Shown piece after piece: positions 37,294 to 46,051 of a DNA stretch of 64,000 bases. Position 1 is the first letter of the stretch, and each line of letters starts with the position of its first letter. The DNA is taken from contig JAATFX010000142.1 of NCBI GenBank assembly GCA_015654925.1, positions 1 to 64,000 of the forward strand. The letters run 5' to 3'. Below the pieces are notes generated by a model. That model did not search any database and was not told the origin of the DNA. It saw nothing but the letters and a program-made list of their open reading frames with translations. Both the position numbers and the translations under genes were made by a program. This DNA comes from Enterobacterales bacterium. GTDB taxonomy: Bacteria; Pseudomonadota; Gammaproteobacteria; Enterobacterales; Enterobacteriaceae.

Positions 37294-38094
37294 ATGCGCA
37301 AACGTATTTTTTTTATCGGGGTCATGATGTTGGCGGGCTGCGCGGGTCACCACCCGGCGCCCGCCGCCAAAACGGCGGATGCCGACGGCGATACCGTTGA
37401 TAAAATCGGCCGCATTATCGCCGATCGGGACGCCGGCGCCGGCGCGGCCGATCGCGGCGCGCTGATAACGGCCGTCTCGGCTGATTTTCTGGGCACGCCT
37501 TACGTGGCCGATACGCTGATCGGTTCCGCCACCGAGCCTGAACGATTAGTGATCAATTTTAACGGCGTGGATTGTTTCACGTATCTGGATTATGTGGACG
37601 CCCTGAGCAAATCCGCCAACGCCGCGCAATTCGGCGAAAATCTGCGGCGCACCCGCTATGTGGACGGCGACGTCAGCTATGCGCACCGCAAGCAGTTTTT
37701 TACCGACTGGGCGCATTTATCCCCGCTCAACGCCACGGATGTGACCAGCGCCATCAGCCCCGATGCGCTCACCATCACCAAAACCCTGAATCAAACCGCC
37801 GGCGGGGGCAAATATTTCCCCTCCCTCGGCGTCGAAACCCGCGCCATCACCTATATTCCGGCCAGGGCGGTCAATGCCGCGGCCATCGCCCGGTTAAAAA
37901 ACGGGGATCTTATCGGCATTTATACCCCGGCCGCCGGCATGGACGTCACGCATACGGGCATTTTTATCATGACCGATCGCGGGCCGGTGCTGCGCAATGC
38001 GTCTTCCCGCGCGGCGCACCGCAAGGTGGTGGATTCGCCGTTCCTGGCCTATATCAGGAAAACCCCGGGTATCGTAGTGCTCAGGGCGATATAG
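37294..38094 (+). CDS. DUF1460 lipoprotein, amidase-like (NlpC/P60-type fold)
   Basis: The 266-residue protein has a lipoprotein signal with lipobox LAGC (Cys16). The body has an N-acetylmuramoyl-L-alanine amidase-like DUF1460 domain with LGTPYVADTLIG and NFNGVDCFTYLDYVD, where the Cys is the likely nucleophile, and DVTHTGIFIM giving the His. It may trim cell-wall peptides at the outer membrane. It follows AAGGGAGC. The genes around are for metal uptake, but no direct functional link is visible. Confidence 0.85.
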   Translation: MRKRIFFIGVMMLAGCAGHHPAPAAKTADADGDTVDKIGRIIADRDAGAGAADRGALITAVSADFLGTPYVADTLIGSATEPERLVINFNGVDCFTYLDYVDALSKSANAAQFGENLRRTRYVDGDVSYAHRKQFFTDWAHLSPLNATDVTSAISPDALTITKTLNQTAGGGKYFPSLGVETRAITYIPARAVNAAAIARLKNGDLIGIYTPAAGMDVTHTGIFIMTDRGPVLRNASSRAAHRKVVDSPFLAYIRKTPGIVVLRAI

Positions 38095-38171
38095 GCGGTT
38101 AGGCGCAGCCGGCGGATATTTATCCGCGCTGGTCGATACGAGGCCTTGCCATCGCGGCGGTTATGGTGTTA

Positions 38172-38186
38172 TGTTATATAGTAACA
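38172..38186. promoter_or_regulatory. Zur-like box before the metal ABC operon
   Basis: TGTTATATAGTAACA fits the E. coli Zur core TGTTATA-N-TATAACA at 13 of 14 positions outside the central base, and a looser outer symmetry (GTTA ... TAAC) extends it. A possible promoter, TTGCCA (38146) and TATGTT (38170) spaced by 18 bp, overlaps it, as expected for zinc-dependent repression. The transporter downstream is therefore most likely for zinc. Binding is inferred. Confidence 0.72.
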
Positions 38187-38191
38187 ATAAC

Positions 38192-38347
38192 ATGATAAAC
38201 CGCGCGATAATGGCCTTGATAAAAATTATTAACCAACGCAGTCCCTTTAATCTGTTCACCGCGTCCTGGGCGCTGCGCATGGCGTGCGCCGGCGGAGTGC
38301 TGGCCGTACTATGGGGCGCCGTCTATTGGGCCGCGTTACTGCCATGA
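38192..38347 (+). CDS. Candidate small membrane protein (51 aa) leading the metal ABC operon
   Basis: A 51-codon frame starts at ATG 38192, six bases after the Zur-like box, and its TGA overlaps the ATPase ATG (ATGA). The N half is basic and polar (INRAIMALIKIINQRSPFN), and the C half has one hydrophobic helix (ACAGGVLAVLWGAVYWAALLP). The 4-bp overlap repeats the pattern at the ATPase-permease and permease-binding protein junctions, suggesting an operon member. No good ribosome binding site is seen for 38192; ATG 38210 or 38279 are other options. I recognise no family. Confidence 0.5.
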   Translation: MINRAIMALIKIINQRSPFNLFTASWALRMACAGGVLAVLWGAVYWAALLP

Positions 38348-39075
38348 TGACCCTGGACCACCTGGTATTGGGCTATCAGGGGCAGGGCATCACGCCCTGC
38401 ATCAGCGGAGCCATCCGCCAGGGCAGCATGACCGCGCTGGTGGGGGCCAACGGTACCGGCAAATCCACCCTGCTGAAAACCATCGCCGGCTTATTGCCTC
38501 CCGTTTCGGGCCGGTTGGGTTTTACCGGCGCGCTCAAGCCGCGCATAGCTTATTTGCCGCAGCAGTCGGAAATGGATCGCCAGTTTCCCATTAACGTCTT
38601 TGACGTGGTCGCCATGGGGTGCTGGCCGGTAACCGGCCTGCTGCGGCGCATCGGCCGCGGGGACAGAACCCGGATTTATCAGGCGCTGGAACGCGTCGGT
38701 TTATCCTCCATGCCGGCGCGGCCCATCGAGGCGCTGTCGGGCGGGCAATTCCAGCGCATGCTTTTTGCCCGCCTGTTGGTGCAGCGGGCGCCGCTGATCC
38801 TGCTCGATGAACCGTTTACCGGCATCGACAGCCAGACCTGCGGGCTGCTGATGGAGGTTATCGGGCAACTGCACGCCGACGGACAAACGCTGCTGGTGGT
38901 GCTGCATGATAATCAGACGGTGGCCCGCCATTTTCCGCAAACCTTGCTGTTTACGCCCGACCAAATCCGCTGGGGCGCCTCCGGCGAGGTTTTATCCTGG
39001 TGGGCGGCGCGGCAGTTGCAAAATTCGCAAACCAGTCCGCATATTCCCCCTTCTTTGGTCCAGGTTTCCCGATGA
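38344..39075 (+). CDS. Zinc/manganese ABC transporter ATP-binding protein
   Basis: The 243-residue ATPase of the metal-ion family (ZnuC/SitB-like) has Walker A GANGTGKST (34-42), AYLPQQSEMDRQFPINVFDVV with the Q-loop, signature LSGGQFQR, Walker B LILLDEPFTGID and the switch His in VVLHDN. It drives the permease that follows. Codon one is ATG 38344, overlapping the stop of the small ORF; an ATG lies directly after it as well. A Zur-like box upstream points to zinc. Confidence 0.9.
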   Translation: MMTLDHLVLGYQGQGITPCISGAIRQGSMTALVGANGTGKSTLLKTIAGLLPPVSGRLGFTGALKPRIAYLPQQSEMDRQFPINVFDVVAMGCWPVTGLLRRIGRGDRTRIYQALERVGLSSMPARPIEALSGGQFQRMLFARLLVQRAPLILLDEPFTGIDSQTCGLLMEVIGQLHADGQTLLVVLHDNQTVARHFPQTLLFTPDQIRWGASGEVLSWWAARQLQNSQTSPHIPPSLVQVSR

Positions 39076-39956
39076 TAGTGCATTTTCTGATCGACCCCTT
39101 TGTTTCTTATGGCTTTATGCGCCGGGCGCTGGTGGCCTGCCTCGCCTTATCGTTAAGCACCACGCCGCTCGGGGTATTTTTGTTATTGCGCAGGATGAGC
39201 CTGGTGGGGGACGCCTTATCCCACGCCATCCTGCCCGGCGTGGCCATCGGTTATCTCATCTCCGGCATGTCGCTGATGGCGATGGGCGTGGGCGGTTTTG
39301 TCGCCGGCCTGCTGGTGGCGGTGCTTTCGGGCCTGGTGACGTCGCGTACCGCCCTTAAAGAAGACGCCAGTTTCGCCGGTTTTTATCTGGGCTCGCTGGC
39401 CCTGGGGGTGACGCTGGTATCCCTGCACGGTTCCAGCGTGGATTTATTGCATCTGCTGTTCGGTTCGATTCTGGCGGTGGATATCAATGCGATCAAGTTT
39501 GTCGGTTTTATCGCCAGCTTCACGTTCCTGAGCCTGGCGCTGTTGTATCGCGCCCTGGTGATCGAGGCTTTTGACGTGGCGTTTTTACGGGTCAACCGGC
39601 AGGGGTATCCGCGGCTTATCCATGCGCTATTTCTGGCGCTGGTGGTACTTAACCTGGTGGCCGGTTTCCAGATCCTCGGCACGCTGATGTCGGTGGGGCT
39701 GATGATGCTGCCCGCGGTGGCCGCGCGCTGCTGGTCCGGCCATCTCACCACGACGCTGCTGCTGGCCGTGGCTATCGGCCTGCTAAGTTCCCTATGCGGG
39801 TTGCTGTGGTCATTTTACGCCTCGCTGCCGGCCGGCCCGGCCATCGTGCTGTCGGCGAGCGTGCTGTTTTTTATTTCGGTGTTATTCGGTCCGCGCGGTG
39901 GCTTCACCGTAGCACTGCGGCGCCACAGGGTGTTTATCAACAAGGAGACAAAATGA
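39072..39956 (+). CDS. Zinc/manganese ABC transporter permease
   Basis: The 294-residue inner-membrane protein of the ABC-3 family has about eight spans. Family marks are LLRRMSLVGDALSHAILPGVAIGYL (with the conserved D and H), ALKEDASFAGFYLGSLALG and LMSVGLMMLPAVAARCW. The ATG at 39072 overlaps the ATPase stop (ATGA), and its own stop overlaps the binding-protein ATG the same way. Upstream in-frame starts lie inside the ATPase gene and are unlikely. Confidence 0.92.
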   Translation: MIVHFLIDPFVSYGFMRRALVACLALSLSTTPLGVFLLLRRMSLVGDALSHAILPGVAIGYLISGMSLMAMGVGGFVAGLLVAVLSGLVTSRTALKEDASFAGFYLGSLALGVTLVSLHGSSVDLLHLLFGSILAVDINAIKFVGFIASFTFLSLALLYRALVIEAFDVAFLRVNRQGYPRLIHALFLALVVLNLVAGFQILGTLMSVGLMMLPAVAARCWSGHLTTTLLLAVAIGLLSSLCGLLWSFYASLPAGPAIVLSASVLFFISVLFGPRGGFTVALRRHRVFINKETK

Positions 39957-40831
39957 AACGTTTACCGGCATCATTAGCAGTTGTGATGATTGTACTGAGT
40001 CCCGCCGCGCTCGCCAAAACGGTCGACGCGGTAGTCAGCTTTTCCGTATTGGCCGATATCGTGAAACAGGTCGGCGGCGATCATGTCGCCGTCACCAGCC
40101 TGGTGGGTCCGGACGGCGACCCGCACGGTTTTGAGCCTGCGCCCAAAGACAGCCAGGCGCTGAACAAAGCCGACGTGGTGTTCGTCAGCGGCCTGGGCTT
40201 GGAAGGGTGGATCGATCGCCTGGTGAGCGCGTCCGGTTACCAGGGCAAGGTGATTACCGCCTCCAACGGCGTCAATGCGCGCAAGATGGTGGACGACGGC
40301 AAGACCATTACCGATCCCCATGCCTGGAACAGCGCCAAAAACGGCGCGATTTATGCGCGCAACGTTATGGATGCGCTGATTGCCGCCGATCCGCAAGATG
40401 CGGCGGATTTCCGTAAACGCGGCGGGGATTATATTCAACGATTGGAAAAACTGGACGCCTGGGCCAAAGATGAGTTTGCCGCTATCCCGCAGGCCAAACG
40501 CAAAATTATCACCAGCCACGATGCATTTGGTTATTTCGGTGCGGAATATGGCGTTAAATTCCTGGCGCCGGTCGGGTTTTCCACTGAATCGGAAGCCAGC
40601 GCCAGCGATGTGGCCGGCCTGATCAAGCAAATCAAGCAGGAACAGATCAAAACCTACTTTATGGAAAACCAAACCGATCCGCGCCTGGTGAAACAGGTCG
40701 CCGCCGCCAGCGGCGCACAGCCGGGCGGGGAGCTTTATCCTGAAGCGCTGTCCAAGGCCGACGGCCCCGCCGCGACCTATGAAGCGGCCTTTAAACACAA
40801 TGTCGAAACCATTGTGCGCAGCATGAAATAG
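39953..40831 (+). CDS. Metal ABC transporter periplasmic binding protein (cluster A-I, zinc type)
   Basis: The 292-residue protein has a signal peptide (cleavage after AALA, about residue 21) and the TroA/ZnuA fold. Metal-ligand candidates are His58 (DGDPHGFEP), His in ITDPHAWNS near 123, His in TSHDAFGYF near 189, and an acidic residue near the C-terminal PGGELYPEA. It lacks the long His-rich loop of ZnuA, as in AztC-type proteins. AAGGAG precedes the ATG. It hands zinc, or possibly manganese, to the permease. Confidence 0.9.
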   Translation: MKRLPASLAVVMIVLSPAALAKTVDAVVSFSVLADIVKQVGGDHVAVTSLVGPDGDPHGFEPAPKDSQALNKADVVFVSGLGLEGWIDRLVSASGYQGKVITASNGVNARKMVDDGKTITDPHAWNSAKNGAIYARNVMDALIAADPQDAADFRKRGGDYIQRLEKLDAWAKDEFAAIPQAKRKIITSHDAFGYFGAEYGVKFLAPVGFSTESEASASDVAGLIKQIKQEQIKTYFMENQTDPRLVKQVAAASGAQPGGELYPEALSKADGPAATYEAAFKHNVETIVRSMK

Positions 40832-40850
40832 CGGCGCGCCGGCGCGCGGT

Positions 40851-41273
40851 TTATTCCTCCCCGATGGACGACGCCGCCTGCAGCAGAGCGGGGTCGATAT
40901 CCACCAGATAGCCGCGCGACAGGCGATTGGTTTCGTTGGCCATGCCCACTACGCTAATCAGTTCGTTGCGCATTTGCGCCGTCAGGCCGGCCTTGCGCGC
41001 CGCCGCCAGGTGCGAAACGGTGCAATAATCGCAGCCGTTGGTGATGGATACCGCCACGTAGATCAGTTCTTTCACCAGCGGGTCCAGGGCGCCGTCCGGC
41101 GCCATAATCGCCTTCAGGCTGCGCCAGGTGCGTTCCAGCGTATCGGGGTCGTTGGCCAGGGCGCGCCAGAAATTATTGATACTCTCCACCTGCCGGGTCT
41201 GCTTGATATCCTGATAGACCGCCAGTACCCGGGGTGACGCCTGCGCTTCATCGATGTACTTTACCAGTGCCAT
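40851..41273 (-). CDS. Carboxymuconolactone decarboxylase/AhpD-like protein
   Basis: The 140-residue all-helical protein has the AhpD-type redox motif in NGCDYCTVSHLAAA (CxxC followed by His two residues later) and a peroxidase-related N terminus (DEAQASPRVLAVYQDIKQT). Such proteins act as alkylhydroperoxidase partners or decarboxylases. It ends a six-gene sugar-type ABC operon, 29 bp after the ATPase gene, and may be co-transcribed. Role in that operon unknown. Confidence 0.82.
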   Translation of the reverse strand: MALVKYIDEAQASPRVLAVYQDIKQTRQVESINNFWRALANDPDTLERTWRSLKAIMAPDGALDPLVKELIYVAVSITNGCDYCTVSHLAAARKAGLTAQMRNELISVVGMANETNRLSRGYLVDIDPALLQAASSIGEE

Positions 41274-41302
41274 TACGCTACCTCTCGTTATCGGTTGGGG
41301 GA

Positions 41303-42796
41303 TTAATGTACGGCTGCGTACATGATTTTCTTTTCATCCATTTCGTTGGCCGGGAATTCCTCGACGATCCGCCCCTGGCGTGAAACCAGAATGCGGTCGG
41401 ATAACGCCATGATTTCCGGCAGATACGAGGAGATGACCATCACCGCCAGCCCCTCATCCGCCAACTGATTAATCAATTGATGGATTTCGGCGATGGCCCC
41501 CACGTCCACCCCGCGCGTCGGCTCGTCGAAAATCACCAGCGCCGGCCGCTGCACCAGGCTTTTGCCGATCACCACTTTTTGCTGATTGCCGCCGGATAAC
41601 TGTACCACCCGGCCGTCGGGGTCGAGGCTGCGGATTTTCAGCTTGCCGCGCCACAGTTCCGCCAGGCGCGCGCGCTGCTTTTTATTAGTGAACCAGGAGC
41701 GGTGCCCGGGGGAGGCCAGCAGCCCGGCATACAGATTATCGGCAATCGAGGCGTTTTCAAAAAAACCTTCGGACTTGCGATCCTCGGTCACATACACAAT
41801 ACCGTCGAGCACGGCCTGGCGGGGCACGCGGTAACGAACGGGGCGGCCGCGCAGCAGGATATTGCCGCCGCGGGAAAAGTCGCGCTTATAAATCCCGGCG
41901 ATGATTTTCGCCGTTTCGGTACGCCCCGAACCCACCAGGCCAAAGATACCGGTGACCTGGCCGGCGTACAGGGAAAAGGCGTTATTGCGCACCACGTTGC
42001 CCAGCGACAGGTCCTGCACGCTGAGAATACGTTCCCCGGCCGGACGCGGGATGCGCGGGCCGGCCGCGCTATAGCCGGCGGCCAGGGTGCGTCCCACCAT
42101 CAATGCAATAATCCGCTCGCGGGAAAAGGCGGCGGCGCGGTCGGTGATTACATGCTGCCCGTCGCGCAGAATAGTAATGCGATCGGCCAGTTGCAGCGCT
42201 TCTTCTATGGCATGGCTGATAAACAGCAGGGTGATCCCTTGCCCCTGCAGCCGGCGCATCAGGGCGAAAAAATGGCGCTTCTCTTCCGGCGTCAGGGTGG
42301 CGGTGGGTTCATCGAAAATAATCACCCGCGCCCGCAGCCGCACCGCCCGGGCAATTTCCACCAGTTGGCGCTTGGCTGCGCCGAGCGTGGAAACCTCGGC
42401 GGTGGGATCGACCGGGAAATTAAGCGATTGCAAAAACTGCTGGGCGGCGATATAGACGCCGCGCAGCCGGTTGAAGGCTTTTTCATCCCCCAGCCAGATA
42501 TTTTGCGCCACGGTCATCGATGGGATCAGGCTGGTTTCCTGGAACACCATGGCGATACCCTGGCGCAGCGCCGCCGCGGGATTGGCAAAACTCACCGGTC
42601 GCCCTTCCCACAGTATCCGGCCGCCGTCGGGGGGTACCACGCCGGCGATAATTTTGCTTAGCGTCGATTTGCCGGCGCCGTTTTCGCCCAGCATTCCGTG
42701 AATCTCGCCGGCGCGGAGCGTAAAATCCACCCCGTCCAGCGCCTTGGCGCCGTGATAATGTTTGCCGATGCCAAGCAGGGTCAATAATTCAGCCAT
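41303..42796 (-). CDS. Sugar ABC transporter ATP-binding protein (RbsA-type, two ATPase domains)
   Basis: The 497-residue protein has two tandem ATPase cassettes. The first has Walker A GENGAGKST and Walker B VIIFDEPTATLTPEE with the shortened signature TLGAAKRQ; the second has a degenerate Walker A (GLVGSGRTE) and intact signature LSGGNQQK with Walker B LVIFDEPTRGVD. This pattern is usual for ribose/galactose-type importers. The ATG giving MAELLTLLGIG is chosen; an upstream ATG inside the preceding gene adds 11 residues. It overlaps that gene by 8 bp and energises the two permeases encoded in the operon. Confidence 0.93.
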   Translation of the reverse strand: MAELLTLLGIGKHYHGAKALDGVDFTLRAGEIHGMLGENGAGKSTLSKIIAGVVPPDGGRILWEGRPVSFANPAAALRQGIAMVFQETSLIPSMTVAQNIWLGDEKAFNRLRGVYIAAQQFLQSLNFPVDPTAEVSTLGAAKRQLVEIARAVRLRARVIIFDEPTATLTPEEKRHFFALMRRLQGQGITLLFISHAIEEALQLADRITILRDGQHVITDRAAAFSRERIIALMVGRTLAAGYSAAGPRIPRPAGERILSVQDLSLGNVVRNNAFSLYAGQVTGIFGLVGSGRTETAKIIAGIYKRDFSRGGNILLRGRPVRYRVPRQAVLDGIVYVTEDRKSEGFFENASIADNLYAGLLASPGHRSWFTNKKQRARLAELWRGKLKIRSLDPDGRVVQLSGGNQQKVVIGKSLVQRPALVIFDEPTRGVDVGAIAEIHQLINQLADEGLAVMVISSYLPEIMALSDRILVSRQGRIVEEFPANEMDEKKIMYAAVH

Positions 42797-43871
42797 GCGT
42801 CGCCTCCCGGCCGATATCCACGATAACATCCCCGCCTTTGGCGGCGACCCACACGTGCTTCCCCTGGGGCAAAATGCTGGTGACGCCGTGGCGCGTGCCG
42901 TCGGCGCGGCTGTGATAGCTGGCCGCCGGCCTGAGCCGGCTGTCCAGGTAAACCGCCAGTCCCCAGGATCGGCTCGGCGACCAGGGCTTATGCACGCCCA
43001 TGGTTTTCACCCCGCCGCATTGCAGCGGTTCAAGGAAATGGCCGCCGGACGACAGCGCCGGCGCGATCCAGTAGTCGGGGGGCACTTCGGCCAGCATATC
43101 CCGCCGGTAGGCTTTTTCCCGCAGCACGAATTCCACCAGCCGGTTGCGCGGGGCAAAACAGGCCAGCCAGTAACCGCCCCCGGCGGCCTGGACGATCCGG
43201 CCGGGGTAGGCCGGCAATTGATCGGCCAGGACGATGGGCGCGCCGCCGGCCAGCGGGATTTGCAATAACCGGTGGCGCCAGCTCTCGCTGATCGCGAGCG
43301 TTGCCGGTTGCGGCCCGGGGGCCACGCCGTTGGGAAATGCCAGGCCGCGCGCCAGGCAGCGGGCCTCCCGCGACCGGATATCCACCAGCCACACCGACCC
43401 CTGGCGATGATGGCTTAATAAATCCCGCCGCCAGTCGCCGGCCTTAAGCGACGATGAGCCCACGCATACCGCCAGGCGGCGCTCATCGAGAAACAGCAGG
43501 GCGGTTGGGCAGCGAATGGCGGGCTCGCCCAGGGCCAGCGGCGCCGCGGCGCCGTCGGCGAACAGCCACAAAGAGTGGTCGTCCAGGCCCGCCGCCAGCC
43601 CGCCGCCGGGGCGCGCGGCCAGGCTGATAATCGGGTGCGGGAAGCGATATAACAATAAGGGCTCCCCGCCGGGCGCGGCGGGCAGGCGATAAAGCCGCTC
43701 ATCGCTGGAAAATACCGCCCCCGCCGCGTCGGCGGCGAGGTTATCCGGCCGGGGCAGCTTGACCCGGGCGGGCGCCTGTTCAAGGCGATTATCCGGCCGG
43801 AAGACCCCGTCCATGGGGGGAATGGTCAGGGCCTGGCCGCGCAGGAAATCGAACAGTCGGGACGGGTTCAT
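42789..43871 (-). CDS. SMP-30/strictosidine-synthase-like beta-propeller protein
   Basis: The 360-residue protein shows six-bladed propeller features: repeated patterns such as PRPDNLAADAAGAVFSSDERLYRL, LAFPNGVAPGPQ with the next-blade ISESWRHRLLQIPL, and a strictosidine synthase-like YPGRIVQAAGGGYWLACFAPRN segment. These match lactonase/SMP-30 type folds that bind calcium. It has no signal peptide. It overlaps the fused permease-propeller gene by 4 bp (ATGA), so it sits beside a related domain. A lactonase role on a sugar acid lactone is plausible but unproven. Confidence 0.75.
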   Translation of the reverse strand: MNPSRLFDFLRGQALTIPPMDGVFRPDNRLEQAPARVKLPRPDNLAADAAGAVFSSDERLYRLPAAPGGEPLLLYRFPHPIISLAARPGGGLAAGLDDHSLWLFADGAAAPLALGEPAIRCPTALLFLDERRLAVCVGSSSLKAGDWRRDLLSHHRQGSVWLVDIRSREARCLARGLAFPNGVAPGPQPATLAISESWRHRLLQIPLAGGAPIVLADQLPAYPGRIVQAAGGGYWLACFAPRNRLVEFVLREKAYRRDMLAEVPPDYWIAPALSSGGHFLEPLQCGGVKTMGVHKPWSPSRSWGLAVYLDSRLRPAASYHSRADGTRHGVTSILPQGKHVWVAAKGGDVIVDIGREATHG

Positions 43872-45991
43872 CGGGCGCTCCCCCAGTAGGATTGATAGCC
43901 GGTCCAGTGGGGATCGGCGCCGGCCAGCTTGAAGCGGCCGATACGGTTGTTAAGGATGCCGCCGATATACAAATAGCCTTTATGCTCGCGCATCGAGGTC
44001 ACCATGGGATGGCTCAGCCCGCCCAGATTGCCGAGCACCTCGACGATTTCGCCGGCCGGCGTGAATTTCAGCACGCCGCCGGTATTGATATTGGGAAATA
44101 ACCATTCATCCTGCACCAGGCGGCGGGTCATGCGCCGGCGCATGCCCGGATGGCGCAGCGCCAGGTCAAAGGTCGGCGTACGCATGCCCAGCCAGGCCAT
44201 CCAGTAATTGCCGTCCGACGCCCGGTTGATATTATCGGGATAGCCGGGCATATCGGCGATCACCGTGTCGAGACGGCCTTTTTCGGGGCCGTCGAACCAA
44301 TAGCGATGGACCCGGCAGGCCCAGGACTCGGCTAAAAACAGCGATTGGCCGTCATGGGCGATGCACACGCCGTTGGCATAGCGCAGACCGCTGAGCAGGG
44401 TCTCGGTTTTGCCGCTGGCGGGGTAATAACACAGCAGGCGGCCGGTGGGGCGGCTTTCAATGCTGTCCAGCGCCCATTCATGGGCGTCGTAGCGGGTGGT
44501 GGAGTCGGTAAAAAACACCCGTCCGTCGGGGGCAATATCGCAATCATTGGGGTCCCGCAGCCGGGCGTCGTCCACGATGGATCGCCAGGAGCGCCGGGTT
44601 TCGGTGGACAATTGCGTGACCTCGCGCTGCGGCGAGACCCGGTACAGGCCCATGGCCCCCACGCAGATCGTCAGCGACTGGTCCCGGTCCAGGGCTAATC
44701 CCAGCGGAAAGCCGCCGGTATGGGCAAACACTTCCGAGCGCTGGTAATCCGGCGCGAAATAGCGGATCACTTCGCCATGGCGGGTGCCGCAATACAAATG
44801 ATCCTGCGCGTCCAAAATGACGTCCTCCGGGCCTTCCAACTGGCCCAGGCCGATCGTCTCCGCCTGCGCCAGCCGATCATTGAGCGCCCAGCGGCCGTTG
44901 CCCGCCGGCAGCGCCGACGGGCCGGCCGCCATGCGGGTATAAATCGGCGCCACGTACACCGTGGCCAGTACCCGGTGACGATTTTTCAGCCAGCGGATAT
45001 CCAGGAATACCGCCACGATCAGCACCGCGCCCAGCACCATCTGGGTACTGCCGCTCGGCAGGCCGAGCCGGATCAGCCCGTTGGTCAACAGCAATACGAT
45101 AACCGAGCCCATCACCGCCTTCACCACCGAACCGCGGCCGCCCCCCAGGCTGTTGCCCCCCACGACGCAGGCGGTCAGCGCCATGATTTCCAGGCCCGAG
45201 CCGGTGCCGGGGCCGATGCCGCTCATGCGCGCCGCAATCAGGAACCCGCCCACGGCGCAGCAAATACCGGAAATCAGATAGGTCATAAACACGGTTTTTT
45301 TCACCGCGATGCCGGTATTGAACGCCGAGCGCCGGGAACCGCCCACCGCCTGGATATGCCAGCCGAAACGTCCGCGGCTTACCAGCAGGTGCAACCCTAC
45401 CGCCACCGCCAGCGCCGCTATAAGGCTGACCGGGAAGGGGCCGAGCCCGCCGTCGCCGATAAAGTCCCAGGCCGCGTTGTCCACCGACGCCAGCTGGATT
45501 TGGGTGGCGTATTTCACCGCCAGGATATCAAACAGCGTACGGATCAGAATAAAGCTGACCAGCGTGGTCAAAAATGCCCGCAGACGCAGATAGCCGATCA
45601 GCACGCCGTTAAAGGCCCCGGCCAGGGCGCCCACGCCCAGGGTCAGTAGAAACGCCAGCGCCAGCGGTAATTGCAGCAGGTAAACCGACGCGACGGCGCT
45701 AAAGGCGCACAGGGCGAAAATCGCCCCGACGCTCAGATCGATGCCGCCGCCGAGCATCACGATCCCCATGCCCATGGCCACCAGCGAAAACTCGCCCAGT
45801 TGCCGCCCGGTATCGCTCAGGCTGGACAGATTAAAAAAATCGGGAATAACGCCGTTCAGTCCCGGCAGGATCAGCAGCAAAAACGCCACCGGAATGACAT
45901 TGTCTATCCAGCGCTTGGTCAGCAGCTCGCCCAGCATATAAGTGGGCAGCAGGTTATAGCGCGCTTTTACCCATGTTTCACGTAATGACAT
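43868..45991 (-). CDS. Fusion of sugar ABC permease (RbsC-type) and SMP-30/strictosidine-synthase-like propeller
   Basis: The 707-residue protein joins two domains. Residues about 35-335 form an RbsC-like permease with eight or more spans and GIVMLGGGIDLSVGAIFAL, AFNGVLIGYLRLRAFLTTL and ACVVGGNSLGGGRGS. After a linker with LKNRHRVLATVYVAP, residues about 365-700 form a propeller with LEGPEDVILDAQDHLYCGTRHGEVI, RDPNDCDIAPDGRVFFTDSTTRY, LRYANGVCIAHDGQSLFLAESW and PGYPDNINRASDGNYWMAW. The frame is continuous with no frameshift sign. If the C terminus is cytoplasmic, the propeller could act on the substrate as it enters. Such fusions exist in other proteobacteria, but the substrate is unknown. 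Confidence 0.88.
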   Translation of the reverse strand: MSLRETWVKARYNLLPTYMLGELLTKRWIDNVIPVAFLLLILPGLNGVIPDFFNLSSLSDTGRQLGEFSLVAMGMGIVMLGGGIDLSVGAIFALCAFSAVASVYLLQLPLALAFLLTLGVGALAGAFNGVLIGYLRLRAFLTTLVSFILIRTLFDILAVKYATQIQLASVDNAAWDFIGDGGLGPFPVSLIAALAVAVGLHLLVSRGRFGWHIQAVGGSRRSAFNTGIAVKKTVFMTYLISGICCAVGGFLIAARMSGIGPGTGSGLEIMALTACVVGGNSLGGGRGSVVKAVMGSVIVLLLTNGLIRLGLPSGSTQMVLGAVLIVAVFLDIRWLKNRHRVLATVYVAPIYTRMAAGPSALPAGNGRWALNDRLAQAETIGLGQLEGPEDVILDAQDHLYCGTRHGEVIRYFAPDYQRSEVFAHTGGFPLGLALDRDQSLTICVGAMGLYRVSPQREVTQLSTETRRSWRSIVDDARLRDPNDCDIAPDGRVFFTDSTTRYDAHEWALDSIESRPTGRLLCYYPASGKTETLLSGLRYANGVCIAHDGQSLFLAESWACRVHRYWFDGPEKGRLDTVIADMPGYPDNINRASDGNYWMAWLGMRTPTFDLALRHPGMRRRMTRRLVQDEWLFPNINTGGVLKFTPAGEIVEVLGNLGGLSHPMVTSMREHKGYLYIGGILNNRIGRFKLAGADPHWTGYQSYWGSAR

Positions 45992-46051
45992 GACGGATAA
46001 CCGAAGTGGGGGTAACGGGCCGGTCGGGGAAATGACCGGCGCTTAAGGCGA

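Noticed and set aside
40831-40850. GC-rich palindrome after the metal-binding protein gene as a terminator
   Set aside because: The sequence is self-complementary but low in complexity and not followed by a clear U tract in either direction.
44720-45649. A 309-codon plus-strand open frame over the permease-propeller fusion
   Set aside because: Antisense to a domain-rich protein and itself rich in Arg, Gln and His without motifs.
43868-45991. Frameshift or assembly joining of permease and propeller genes
   Set aside because: The frame is continuous across the linker without stop or slip signs and both domains are complete, so a true fusion is the simpler reading.
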